A DNA stretch of 64,000 nucleotides from Cocos nucifera (taxonomy: Eukaryota > Streptophyta > Magnoliopsida > Arecales > Arecaceae), in NCBI GenBank assembly GCA_006176705.1, contig QRFJ01000047.1:1895775-1959774 (forward strand). The letters run 5' to 3'. Shown one piece after another: positions 48,794 through 59,390 of the stretch. Made by a program: the position numbers and the translations under genes. The notes beneath the pieces were generated by a model. That model saw only the letters and a program-made list of their open reading frames with translations, was not told the DNA's origin and searched no databases. The first letter of the stretch is position 1, and each line of letters begins with the position of its first letter.

Positions 48794-50245
48794 ATGAAGT
48801 CCAAAACCCTCCTCTCCCTCCTCACTCCTATCCAACTCCTCCAAGCCTCCTTCTTCCTTCTCTTAGCTCTAACTCTAACCCTCCATGCCATCCTCTCTTC
48901 CACTTCCACGCTCCTTCTCAACCAAAAGCTTCTGCTCTTCCTCTCTACCCATAGAACGCTCCTCTTCTCTCTTCTTTGGTGCACTTTGGTAGCCCTGCTC
49001 GCCTACCTCTCCACGAGGCCTCGCCCAGTTCTGCTCCTTGACTACGCATGCTTCCAGCCTGACGCCGACCGCAAGTGCAGCTACGAAGTCTGCGAGTACT
49101 TCGTCCGGCGGAGCCGCCGCTTCTCGACCACCAGCGAGGAATTCATGCGCAGCATCTACCTCAAGTCGGGCCTCGGCGACGAGACCTACGTCCCGCCCTT
49201 CATCTTCCAGTACGACTACGAGGCGAAGCTCCGCTCCGCCGTGCAGGAGGCCGAGGAGGGCATGATCAGCGCCGTCGACGCCGTCCTCTCCAAAACCCGC
49301 ATTCCCGCCGCTGCCATCGACCTGCTTATCGTCACCTGCGGCATGTTCACCCCCTGCCCCTCTCTCACCACCACCCTCGTCAACCACTACCGCCTCCCCG
49401 ACACCGTCGCCACATATAACCTCAGCAGCATGGGGTGCAGCTCCGGCGCCGCCGCCATTGACCTCGCCGGAAGGATCCTCTCCGGCGCCCGCCGAGTCCG
49501 CTACGCCCTTGTCGTCATCACCGAGAGTATAAGCCTCAACTGGTACTTCGGCGACAACCGTTCGATGCTGGTCACCAACTGCATCTTCCGCGTCGGCACG
49601 GCCGCAGCGCTGCTGACAAACGACGGGTCTCGCCGCGGCGGCGCCAAGATGGAGCTCCTCCGCGCCCTGCGGACCCACCACGGCGCCGACGACGCCTCGT
49701 ACCGCGCCGCCTTCCAGGAGGAGGACGAAGCCGGCAACATTGGCATCGCCTTGAAGAAGGACCTCATCCGCGTCGCTGGCGAGGGGCTCCGGGCCCACAT
49801 AAGGATCCTGGCTCCGAGAGTTCTGCCGTGGGCCCAGCTGGTGCGGTACGCTTACTGGGAGGTGACCAGATGGTTGAAGAGGGGTGGCGAGAAGCAGCAC
49901 GTGCCGGACTTCACCACGGCGTTCAAGCACATGTGCATCCACACGGGTGGGAAGGCGGTGATCGATTCCATGGCCCGGCTTATGCGGCTCGATGACCGGG
50001 TCACGGAACCGGCCCGGATGTGCCTCCACCGGTTCGGCAACACCTCCAGTAGTTTGGTGTTATACGAGCTGGCCTATTTTGAGGCAAAGGGGAGGATAAG
50101 GAGGGGTGACCGGGTTTGGATGTTGGCTTTTGGAACCGGGTTCAAGGTTTGTAGTTTGGTCTGGAAAGCGTTGAAGGATTCGGGTATGGATCCTGATAAC
50201 CCGTGGAAAGACTCCATCCATAGGTACCCGCTGAAGGCGTGGTAG
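48794..50245 (+). CDS. KCS: 3-ketoacyl-CoA synthase (KCS, FAE1/CUT1 family), complete, intronless
   Basis: It condenses malonyl-CoA with long-chain acyl-CoA, the first and specificity-setting step of very-long-chain fatty acid elongation at the ER membrane, feeding waxes, suberin and sphingolipids. The protein has 483 residues, near the usual 450-550. Two hydrophobic segments (about 14-35 and 53-72) fit the N-terminal membrane anchor. The condensing domain then runs from about 80 to the end. Family landmarks are Cys215 in SMGCSSG (predicted nucleophile), NWYFGDNRSML (249-259), RTHHGADD (293-300), KHMCIH with His379 and His383, and LHRFGNTSSS with His412 and Asn416; the predicted Cys-His-Asn set is complete. 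Differences from the common pattern are SS for GG just before MGC and Thr269 in FRVGTAA. The start ATG fits the anchor and the TATA spacing. Codons are very GC-rich, as in many monocot genes. Which KCS subgroup it belongs to cannot be settled by eye. Confidence 0.96.
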   Translation: MKSKTLLSLLTPIQLLQASFFLLLALTLTLHAILSSTSTLLLNQKLLLFLSTHRTLLFSLLWCTLVALLAYLSTRPRPVLLLDYACFQPDADRKCSYEVCEYFVRRSRRFSTTSEEFMRSIYLKSGLGDETYVPPFIFQYDYEAKLRSAVQEAEEGMISAVDAVLSKTRIPAAAIDLLIVTCGMFTPCPSLTTTLVNHYRLPDTVATYNLSSMGCSSGAAAIDLAGRILSGARRVRYALVVITESISLNWYFGDNRSMLVTNCIFRVGTAAALLTNDGSRRGGAKMELLRALRTHHGADDASYRAAFQEEDEAGNIGIALKKDLIRVAGEGLRAHIRILAPRVLPWAQLVRYAYWEVTRWLKRGGEKQHVPDFTTAFKHMCIHTGGKAVIDSMARLMRLDDRVTEPARMCLHRFGNTSSSLVLYELAYFEAKGRIRRGDRVWMLAFGTGFKVCSLVWKALKDSGMDPDNPWKDSIHRYPLKAW

Positions 50246-51350
50246 TTTAGAACTCGGTGCAAAAACAAAATTAAAGAAAAGGAAATTAAAAAACATACAA
50301 GGGTAAACGTCTTTCCAAAGTGTGAAAATTAGTGAGCAAGAAGAAAAGGTTTACTTTGTTTCTTCCATCCCTATCAAGTTTAAGGGTGGATTTGGTGATA
50401 ATAATTGTAATAATGATGATGATATGATCGGATATGTGATGAGGTTTGTGTATTAAACCTCAAAAAAAAAAAAAAAGAAAAAAAAAAGAAAAGAAGACGA
50501 GGTTGGTGTATTTCTTTAATTTTCAATCTATAATTACTTTTACTTATTTTGGGGCTATATGACATGGGGACATGGAGATGTCGTAAGGTGTTCTAATGTA
50601 AGGGGAACAAGGGAAACAACGGGGAGATTGGATGTACTACAGCAATATCATTTGAAGAAAAATATATGTTCCTTTAAACATAAGTTTTTTTTTTTGCTAA
50701 AAAAAAAAAAAAAGAAACATAGGGGCCACTACCGCAATATGTGAGGTGGTTCTCTTTCCCTTCTTTGTTGCTTATCAATGTGATGGTCTGCGTTTCTTTA
50801 ATTTTCTAGGTGTAGGTCCTTACAAAGGAAGATTTTTATATGACACAATAAGCATGTGCATGGAAGTTCTTCAGTCAAGTTAAAATTTTCTTTCGTCCGA
50901 AAATATTTCTCAATAGGAAAGGGCTTTTTTTAAAAAAAAATAAATAAATAAAGATTGTAAGATGCTTCCACCTCGGTTTAATTAAAATTATATGGTATAA
51001 TAGAATAATACAAAAGAGGGAGCACTCGTATGAACGCGCTTTCACCGGTTTTTAAGGAAAAAAAACTATTGGCTCACAACAAAATACCAGCCTCAGTTTA
51101 GTTTAAATTAGATCCCAACAAGCATGTGCATAAATACATGATCCCGGAAATTGTGTTTTGCTTGTTGCTATTTCATTTGTAATATTTTCAGCAATACTCA
51201 AGACTGCACCCATTGAAATATTCTTGCTATATTAAGAAACAGCCTTTCGTTCATGCTCTATGTAAAGCCAAGAAGCAAGTTTGCCTTAATAAAGTCTTTC
51301 CTACTGGTGATACAGATCGATCCAACTATGAAATAGAGAAGCTGCATGCT
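50246..51350. other. 3' flank of the synthase gene and intergenic DNA
   Basis: The sequence just after the stop is A-rich. An A-run of about 30 bases with G interruptions (50461-50491) follows TATTAAACCTC and could mark a former poly(A) addition region or simply be an A-tract. No other gene is seen. Confidence 0.4.
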
Positions 51351-51359
51351 TCGCTTACT

Positions 51360-51900
51360 GCTTGAGCTTCAAACCTAAACACCCTATCGTTTCTTTTTTT
51401 CCATAGAACCCAACATCCAATAGCAACTAGACAATCCAATACGTGGGTCATCTTGTTATTGGGACTCTTTATTCTCCAGTCCATCCAAAGTCCTGGTAGT
51501 GGGTCAGAAATGGCGAAACATTGAAGTTACCAAGAAGCTGGTTTTAGTAAATTCCATCTTAGAATAAGGTGGTCAGTTGTCTTGCCATGGTCGTAATAGA
51601 GAGAGCATTGGTCAATGACCCTCATACTTTTTTCGATCGATATCTCACTAGTAAAAATTTGGTTATTGAAACATAACTAGACGAAAATCTTTACTTTCTC
51701 CGAGATAGGCAGTTTCCAAACTATCATTTCAAAATGGAAGACAATTCCATCATGAATAAGAAAATGATAGCGTTTTCTAACAGAGAATATGGGAGAGCAA
51801 CTCCAAATCCACGTCCTACCAACTTTTTTCTCAACAGGAAAGTTGGTAGGACCGGTTTGGACATGTTTAAGCATGCGAGTTTCTATGACCACCCACGTTT
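51360..51900 (-). pseudogene. LINE remnant, zinc-binding end of reverse transcriptase
   Basis: On the minus strand the peptide KVKIFVWLCFNNQIFT (near 51680) continues as CSLYYDHGKTTDHLILRW (near 51560), the pattern of the zinc-binding domain at the C-terminus of plant LINE reverse transcriptases. The upstream part (51700-51892) fits the preceding linker. It is frameshifted, has no flanking duplication that I could read, and no RT core. Inactive. Confidence 0.62.
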
Positions 51901-52270
51901 ATCACAACTTACGACAATATTTGGTAGGATGTGGGCCAGAAAGTCCAGTATAATTCCCAAAGGAGATAACCATGAGCTTATATTTGAACTCTTCTTCTCG
52001 TGTTGGCATGGCCACAATTAATGCTTACCGTGAGGTAGTTGATCACCATAATGATCGTTAGTTAAGCAGCAGCAAAAAACTATAAAAATCTAAATATAGC
52101 GAATCAATATTGCTGTTGCAAGATAAGAACGGCAAAATTCACAGGTCTTGAAAACGACCTGAGGTGCAAATGCACCGTAAAACTTTTAATTTGTAGATGA
52201 GGTAACAAATTAGAAGCCATGAACCCTGCTTTAACTCCAACCATTGTGCTTCAATAGAGCTTAATACAGA

Positions 52271-52360
52271 CCTACTAGAGACTTTAGGGAGGATACCGCT
52301 AAACGGATGGAGATAACCTACTAGAGACTTTAGGGAGGATACCGCTAAAAGGATGGAGAC
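52271..52360. repeat. Direct tandem duplication of 46 bp
   Basis: CCTACTAGAGACTTTAGGGA starts at 52271 and again at 52317, and the following sequence matches through GGATGGAGA with one difference. A recent local duplication. Confidence 0.95.
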
Positions 52361-52389
52361 TATATTTTTCATGCGGGCGCGCGCATGTA

Positions 52390-52390
<1 letters not shown>

Positions 52391-52445
<55 letters not shown>
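52391..52445. repeat. (TA)n microsatellite
   Basis: About 27 TA units following a GCGCGC-containing edge. Confidence 0.97.
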
Positions 52446-52448
<3 letters not shown>

Positions 52449-52839
52449 AAGAAAATGCCATGTGGTGAAGAAAAGTTTTAGTTATTGAAAAAATTATTAA
52501 ATAGATCCATTCTATCATAAGCAAAATCAATAAAAAATTGATATATTAGTTATTCTTTATTAATTACTAATCTAAATTGATCATGATTAGTTATGAAATA
52601 AAAAAAAGAGTCAGCTAAAAATTTATAAATATTTTATTTATAATAGAATAAGTCTATCTAATAATTTCTTCAGTCATTATTTAAGCTCCATCATTTGGCC
52701 ATGCCAAGCTTTCCACCCGACTTAGACTCCCAAAAACACCGCGCCAAGCTTCCCATCCGATTCAGACTTTCAAGAGCAGAAATGATCGAAGAAAAAAATA
52801 GTGGAACAAAGAATTTAAAGAATTTAAAGAATTTAAAGA

Positions 52840-52886
<47 letters not shown>

Positions 52887-53621
52887 CTAAAAACATAAAT
52901 ATGAGAATGAAATAAAAAGAAAATCCGAGAGATAATATGATACCATGGCTTCTTGGATATGCAGTGGATCGATCGAGTTCAGATGTCCGACAGCCTTGCT
53001 TCTAGATAGCATAGAATGTATCTTTTATATAGACCACACTGCCATGGTAAAATTGAGATTGACAATTATTAACAATAAATTAATAATACATATCAACTTA
53101 TTTTCTTTGATTTAATTGATCCATTAGTAATGGAAATGAACATAAATTTTTAAAAAAATTGTGGTGATATTTCTTCAAATTTCAACCATTTATACTTAGT
53201 CTCCAAAAATTAAGAAGTATCAATTACCTATTAAAATTTCAAATTATTGTAATATATTTTAGCCATCTACTTGAATACTAATATCATTAATGGAATGAGA
53301 AAAAATAAAAATACCTTTGTGTGTGTCTATATATATATTAAAATGGATGATTTTGAAAAATATAAAAAGAAGCCACATAGAAAAAATCACGACCCTCCAT
53401 CTGATATCCTCTATAGATCCAACTCTCACATTTTTCTCTTGATCTTTTATTATTGCTCATTTTCTTTATGTTATTTTGATTACATACTATTTATATTTTT
53501 TGAATTTGATTATTAAAAAATTAATTTTAAATAATATCATTATTTTATTAATTTTAATTAATAAAATATTATTAAAAATAATATTATTTAAAATTATATC
53601 ATCAATTTTTTAAATTATATC
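52446..53621. other. Intergenic AT-rich DNA
   Basis: Apart from the TA tract at 52841-52884, no recognisable gene. An inverted AT stretch (AATAATATTA / TAATATTATT, 53530-53590) lies just before the LTR edge. Confidence 0.45.
52841..52884. repeat. (TA)n microsatellite
   Basis: About 21 TA units, preceded by four imperfect AAAGAATTT units (about 52808-52840). Confidence 0.96.
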
Positions 53622-54838
53622 TATTGATGCAGAATTTGGTTGACGCTAGATCGAGCTGGAGTTGAGAAAGAAAAGGTTGCCGTCGATAATCTGCAAAATA
53701 AAGTTCTATCCGGAATCGATGGTGGTGGCTCCAGTAGGATCCTCCGATGATCAAATCAGCTCTTCTGGCTAACAGAAATGGAGTGCTTGGATAAAAATTT
53801 AGTAGAATTTTGGGAAGAAGAAGAGAGCTTAGAGAAAATGTATCTGGAGGGTCCCTTTTATAGACGAAGCCTGTATAGCCATAGCCGTCCGATAGTGGGT
53901 CACTCAGGGCCACGTAAAATTTATTATGGAGAGAGGTGTCGCACGTTCGTTGAGATTTAATAATCGAAGTTTGGAGGAAGCAGGCGTTGGTTGAAGAGCT
54001 TTGACATATGTCAAATCTAGAGAAGTTTGGACTCCTAAAGAAAATATGGCTAGAGAAAATTATCCAAGAGGAATACTACTTGAAATCTGAAAGTAATCCA
54101 CTGAAGAATCTGGATGGAGTTCAACTGATAGAGCAGTCCAGAAGAAGTTCGACTGGTGAAGAAGTTTAGCTAAAGAAGAAGTCCGAAAAGAGTTCGATTC
54201 CTGGAGGAATCCGACTGAATGAGAAATTCTGGAGGAATTCGACTGCTGGAGGAATCAGACTGAAGGAGAAGACCGAACTCTTGGAGGAATCCGACTGAAG
54301 GAGAAGTACTGAAGAAATCCGACTGAAGAAGAAGTCCGAAAGGAGTTCGGCTCCTAAGGAATCCGACTGCTGAAAAAATTCGACTGAAGGAGAAGTCTAA
54401 AAAAAGTTTGGCTCCTAGAGGAATCCGACTGAAGGAGAAGTCCTAAAGAAATCTGACTGCTGGAGGAATCCGACTAATGGAGAAGTCCGAAAAGAGTTTG
54501 GCTTCTAAAGAAATTCGACTACTGGAGAAATCCGACTGAAGGAGAAGTCCGGAAGGAGTTCAGCTTCTGAAGAAATTTGACTGAAGAAGAAGTCCGAAAG
54601 GAGTTTGGTTGCTACAGAATTCGACTAAAGGAGAAGTCCGAAAGGAGTTTAGCTCCTGGAGGAATCCAACTGAAGAAAAAGTTCGGAAGGAGTTCGGCTC
54701 CTGGAGGAATCTGATTGAAGAAAATGTTCGGAAGGAGTTTGGCTGCTGGAGAATTTTCGATCGAAACTCTTCCATGATTATCAATTGCATTAGGCTAAGC
54801 ATCAAGCTGGACTTCGATGGAAGCAGGGTTTATCTCCA
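53622..54838 (+). mobile_element. LTR of the TGTTGGTGCAG family, left arm of an inverted pair
   Basis: It starts TATTGATGCAGAAT (a mutated form of TGTTGGTGCAG). The GGTGGCTCC, GGATCCTCCGATG and TATCTGGAGGGTCCC blocks follow in the same order as in the solo LTR at 33383-34524, and the ending CATCAAGCTGGACTTCG matches that copy's end. The second half is an expanded 45-48-bp minisatellite. Confidence 0.82.
54180..54750 (+). repeat. Minisatellite, about 45-48 bp unit (left arm)
   Basis: About 12 diverged units of the form GGAATCCGACTGAAGGAGAA then GTCCGAAAGGAGTTCGGCTCC. Because the unit is near a multiple of three, it produces periodic ORFs on both strands that are not genes. Confidence 0.88.
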
Positions 54839-54929
54839 ATTATAGTTTCTCCACTTTTAAGTTCAAAATTCGAAGGAAGGAAGTACAAAAAAGATAACTA
54901 TCGAAGTCCTCTTCCGAATTCTACACCCA

Positions 54930-55285
54930 TTCAGGTTGATGCTCGGGAGAGATCTTATCTCTAGCCAAGGTTGAAGGAGATTTTGTCTCCTATTGATGTT
55001 GAAGCTCGGAGGAGATTTTATCTCCAACCGAGGTTGAAGTTGAAGCTCGGAGAAGATCTTATCTCCAGCCGAGATTGAAGGAGATCTTATCTTCTATTGA
55101 GGTTGGCATTGAAACTCGGGGAAGATCTTATCTTCAGCCATGGTTGAAGGAGATCTTATCTCCTATTGAAGTTAACGTTGAAGTTCAGGAGAGATCTTAT
55201 CTCCAACCGAGATTGAAGTTAAAGTTGAAGCTCGAAGGAGATCTTATCTCCAACCGAGATTGACGTTCAAGTTGAAGCTCGAGAG
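54930..55285 (+). repeat. Tandem repeat in the loop, GAGATCTTATCTCC units
   Basis: About seven diverged units built around the palindromic GGAGATCTTATCTCC motif with a GTTGAAGCTCGG linker, in variable spacing of 30-65 bp. The palindrome GAGAT...ATCTC gives each unit a small hairpin. Confidence 0.85.
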
Positions 55286-55512
55286 ATAATTCTGATCCCG
55301 AGTTTTCGTGCTTGCTGCTTGTTGCGGACGTCGAGCTTGTTGTGGACACTGGACTTATTGTGGACGTCGAACTAGGATCTCTCTTGCAAATTAGGATAAG
55401 GTTTTGCCTTTCGCATTTGACATAGTTAGATTATCGTGAAAAAGCGGGTGTAAGGATTCTCCATCGAGCTTCTTCCTTTTCCACGTCTTTGGTCTACGAG
55501 GTTCTGACCTTT

Positions 55513-56305
55513 GCTCATGCTATGATGAGGTTCTCCTTCTATTTCTAATAGGCTGTAGGGGCGTATTTAGGGTTATTATCGAAGCCTCTTCTCTCACCTC
55601 GTTTAAAATAAACGAGGTCTTCAATTTTGCTCACATTAGGACTAGATTCTCCTCCTATTCTTAACGGACCATGGGGGCACATAAGGGCCGTTGTCAGGGC
55701 CTCTCCCCTCATCTCGTCTAAAATGAACGAGGTCTTCGACTTTGCTCACGTTAGGACGAAGTTCTCCTCCTGTTCTTAACGGACTATGGGGGCACATAAG
55801 GATTGTTGTCAAGGCCTCTCCCTCTATCTCGTCTAAAATGAACAAGGTCTTCGACTTTGCTCACGTTAGGATGAGGTTTTTCTTTCTATTGCTAATAGAC
55901 TATGGAGACACATAAGGGCCGTTGTTAGGACCTCTCCCTCCATTTCGTTTAAAATGAACGAGATCTTCGATTTTGCTTACGTTAGGATGAGGTTCTCCTG
56001 TTCCTAACGGACTATGGGGGCATATAAGGGCCATTGTTAGGGTCTCTCCTCTCTATTTTGTCTAAAATGAATGAGGTCTTCGATTTTGCTCACGTTAGGA
56101 TAAGATTTTCTTCCTATTCCTAACGGACTGTGGGGGCACATAAGGGCCATTGTTAAGGCCTCTTTCCCCATCTTGTCTAAAATAAATAAGGTCTTTGCTC
56201 ACGTTAGGACGAGGTTCTCCTCCTATTCCTAACGGATTATAGGGGCGCATAAGGATCGTTGTCAGGACCTCTCCTCTCATCTCATTTAAAATGAACGAGG
56301 TCTTC
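55513..56305 (+). repeat. Tandem array of seven ~115-bp units
   Basis: Units start at GCTCACGTTAGG-like sequence at 55513, 55629, 55744, 55859, 55975, 56088 and 56197. Each contains GGTTCTCCTCCTATTC, AACGGACTATGGGGGCACAT, GGCCGTTGTCAGG and AAAATGAACGAGGTCTTCGA. There are no spacers, so it is a conventional tandem repeat. It lies between the two inverted LTR arms. Confidence 0.93.
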
Positions 56306-56321
56306 GACCTTGGTGACCTCT

Positions 56322-57730
56322 TCTTCCTCAACTTTAGCTCGATCCGGCGTCAACCAGATTCTGCACCAATAAATCGGATTTCTTCAGGAGCCGAACTCCT
56401 TTCGGATTTCTCTTTTAGTCGAATTTCTACAGAAGTTGAACTCCTTCCAGACCTCTCCTTTAGTCGAATTTTTATAGGAGCCGAACTCCTTTCGGGCCTC
56501 TCTTTCAGTCGAAAGCCTCCAGGAGCCGAACTCCTTCCAGATTTCTCCTTCAGTCAAGTTTTCTTTAGGAGTTTGAACTCCTCTGGAATTGATGTATGTC
56601 TTTTTTTAGAAGCCAAAATTCTTTCGGACCTCTCCTTCAGTCGGATGCCTTGAGTAGTCGAACTCCTTCCGAACCTCTCCTTCAATCGAATGTCGACAGG
56701 AGCCGAACTCCTTCCGGATCTCTTCTTTAGTTGGATGTCGATAGGAGCCGAACTCCTCCCATACTTCTTATTCAGTCGGATTCCTACAGGAGCCGAACTC
56801 CTTTCGGTCCTCTCCTTCAGTCGGATGCCTCCAGGAGTCGAACTTCTTTCGAATTTCTCCTTCAATCGGATGCCTCCAGGAGCCGAACTTCTTCCGAATC
56901 TCTTCTTCAGTCGGATGCCTCCAAGAGCCAAATTCCTTCCAAATTTCTCCTTGAGTCAGATTCCTCCAGAAGTCGAACTTCTTTCGGACTTCTCCTTCAA
57001 TCAAATTTCTTCAAAAGCCGAACTCCTTCCGAACCTCTCCTTCAGTCGGATGCCTCTAGAAGCCGAACTCTTTTCGGACTTCTTCTTCAATCGGATTTCT
57101 TCAGGAGCCGAACTTTTTTCGAATTTCTCCTTCAGTCAAATGCCTCCAGGAGCCAAACTTCTTTCAAACTTCTTCTTCAGTCAGATTTCTCTAGGAGCCG
57201 AACTTCTTTCGATCCTCTCCTTCAGTCGGATGTCTTCAAGAGCTAAACTCCTTCCAAATTTCTTCTTCAGTCAAATTTTTTTTAGGAGTCCGAACTCCTC
57301 TGAAATTGATGTATGTCAAAGCTCTTCACCAACCAACACATGCTTTTTTCGAACTTCGACTATTAAATCTCAACGAACGACCACATCAAGATAACAGACA
57401 TCTCTCTCCATAACAAACTCTACGTGACCCCGAGCGGCCCACTATCGAACGATTACGATCGTCACTATTAATCTACTCCGGACTTCGTCTATAAAAAAAA
57501 TTCTCTAGATACGTTTTTTCTAAGCTCTCTTCTCATTCCCAAAATTTTGCTGAATTCTTATCTGAGCACTTCATTTCTGTTGGCCAGAAGAGCTGGCTTG
57601 ATTGTCGGAGGGTCCTGCCGGAGCCACCACCACCAACTCTGGATAGAACTTTATTTTGCAGATCATCAACGGCGATCTCTTCTTCCTCAACTCCAGCTTG
57701 ATCCGGCATCAACCAGATTCTGCACCAACA
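56322..57730 (-). mobile_element. LTR of the TGTTGGTGCAG family, right arm of the inverted pair (rearranged)
   Basis: The outer edge ends CTGCACCAACA at 57730, the reverse complement of the canonical LTR start, and is nearly intact for about 300 bp. Inwards it holds the expanded minisatellite. A second partial LTR start (TCAACCAGATTCTGCACCAA, near 56350) abuts the inner end, so two minus-strand LTR pieces are joined. Confidence 0.8.
56373..57295 (-). repeat. Minisatellite, about 45-bp unit (right arm)
   Basis: About 20 units of CTCCTTCAGTCGGATGCCTC then CAGGAGCCGAACTCCTTCCG, the reverse complement of the left-arm units. It keeps a 234-residue frame open (56690-57394) that is a 15-residue repeat of the type FSRMPPGAELLPN. 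I do not regard this as a gene. Confidence 0.9.
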
Positions 57731-58600
57731 ATATCAAATATCTTGGTACTCATTTTTACATGCATTAGTTCTATCTTGGTACTTATTTTTGCTTTATAAA
57801 CTTCATTAATTAGAAATATCAATAAAAATAAGAATATAAATAGAACTAGATATAAGTTAAGAACAAGTAATAAATTTAGCATCTACTTAATAATTTAAAA
57901 ATTAGTACATAAGCTAATAATTATAATCTTGACTTGAAACTCATATTTTATGGATCGAGGTTGGATTATACATAAATCCGACTTAACCCGAATGACCCAT
58001 TAGGTTAATAAACTTAATTATAGAAGAAACAAAAGAAAATTATGGTGCTTAGAACATTAAAAGTGAATAAAAAAAGCTCCATAAAAATGAGTTATCTTTA
58101 TGACAGGTGATGATCAAAATAGAGCTCCATTTTAAAATAAAGACTAAGATAAGCTCAAGCTCAATGGGATCCAGGTCCTCAATAATATATTCTATCTGGT
58201 TAAGGATCTCACCAGAAATTTTCTATGACTAGATACAATCACAAAGATCGGGACAAGTTGTGTCACCTTCTTTGAAGTTTTTATTTAGTTTTGATGCTCA
58301 CATATCTAAAATATATCAAATATAAATATATATATATAATATAATATATTATATATTATATAATCAATTTTTTTAAAAAAAATAAGATCTCATGTATTAT
58401 GCGGGTTATATGCTAGTATGTGCGTGCGTGCGTGCGTGCGTGCGTGTGTATGTGTAGAGAAAGAAGGTTTTATTTCATTATTTTCAAGTTTTACGAATCA
58501 TTCTCAGCTATTAGTTCAAGGGCAGAGATAAAAAATAGAGATCTATTAGTTCCTCATCTTTAGTTTAGGTACAAATCAAAACTAGCCTATTGGATGGAGG
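57731..58600. other. Intergenic DNA with Helitron-like end and TGCG microsatellite
   Basis: A TGCGGGTTATATGCTAG then T sequence ends at 58416 and resembles a Helitron 3' terminus whose hairpin has decayed. A (TGCG)n run (about 58421-58447) follows directly. No gene is seen. Confidence 0.35.
58421..58447. repeat. (TGCG)n microsatellite
   Basis: About six GTGC/TGCG units. Confidence 0.95.
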
Positions 58601-58608
58601 GTACCTAT

Positions 58609-58722
58609 CTTTTTTTTTTTATAGAAAAAAAAATGGAGGGGAGTTGGGGAACTAATCCCACTTTTTTTTTTTTTTTTTATAGAAAAAAAAAAAAGAGGAG
58701 AGTTGGGGAACTAACCCCACTT
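58609..58722. repeat. Tandem duplication of about 57-60 bp
   Basis: Two units of poly-T, TATAG, poly-A, then GAGTTGGGGAACTAAYCCCAC. Each unit is itself a T-run/A-run inverted repeat. Confidence 0.88.
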
Positions 58723-59390
58723 TGTATATCAATTCCCTCCCATCAAAAAAAAATATTCGATGCAAGTGCTACGGCACATCCTCTGTTATCTTAATGATGC
58801 ATCAAATATGAGGTGAATCAAATATCACTTCTACGCATTGGGCATCCAGTTTTGCATTCAATCGATACCGCACATTTTAAATCCGGATCAATTCCATGAA
58901 AGCACAAGCCCGTTCCACTTGTGTCAGCACACGATCAACTAATATCCAACTTTTTGATCTCATATGATATAGGAAGTCTATTTGTTACACAATTAATTGA
59001 TGGATAGATTTGCGAAGAAATTGCAACTTTAGAGCAGTCAAATCTAAACAAAAATTCAAACTTAAAATAAATTCATGATTCCTTTTGGATGTAATTTTTG
59101 ATGGAGACTTGGACGAAAACTCAGGTCTCCCTCCGATCCATACATCTTGAAACCCCTCGTAAACTCATCCGTTACCTCTATCGGAATCTCCCTCTAAAAT
59201 ACGTAATCGTCTCTCTCACTCCTTTGTAAAACCTGCTCCTATCTCTATCGGGATTTTCCTCTGGATAGGAAATATCTCCCTCACTCCACTCTTCCCCCCT
59301 TAACCATCTCTATCTCAGCCCCCCTCTGAACAGGTCAATCAACTCAAATCATTTTTTATAGAAAATCACCAATCAACTCAAATCATTTAA
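58723..59390. other. Intergenic DNA
   Basis: No gene is recognised. A short repeat pair lies at 59170-59270 (CCGTTACCTCTATCGGAATC / CCTATCTCTATCGGGATT, each followed by TCCCTCT...). Confidence 0.45.

Noticed and set aside
48875..50029. 384-residue open frame antisense to the ketoacyl-CoA synthase
   Set aside because: It is a shadow of the GC-rich codons of the sense gene; composition is Gly/Ala/Glu/Val-rich with no domain, and the sense frame has clear family motifs.
55513..56305. Regular repeats that might suggest a CRISPR array
   Set aside because: Units are contiguous ~115-bp tandem copies with no unique spacers, in a plant nuclear context without cas genes.
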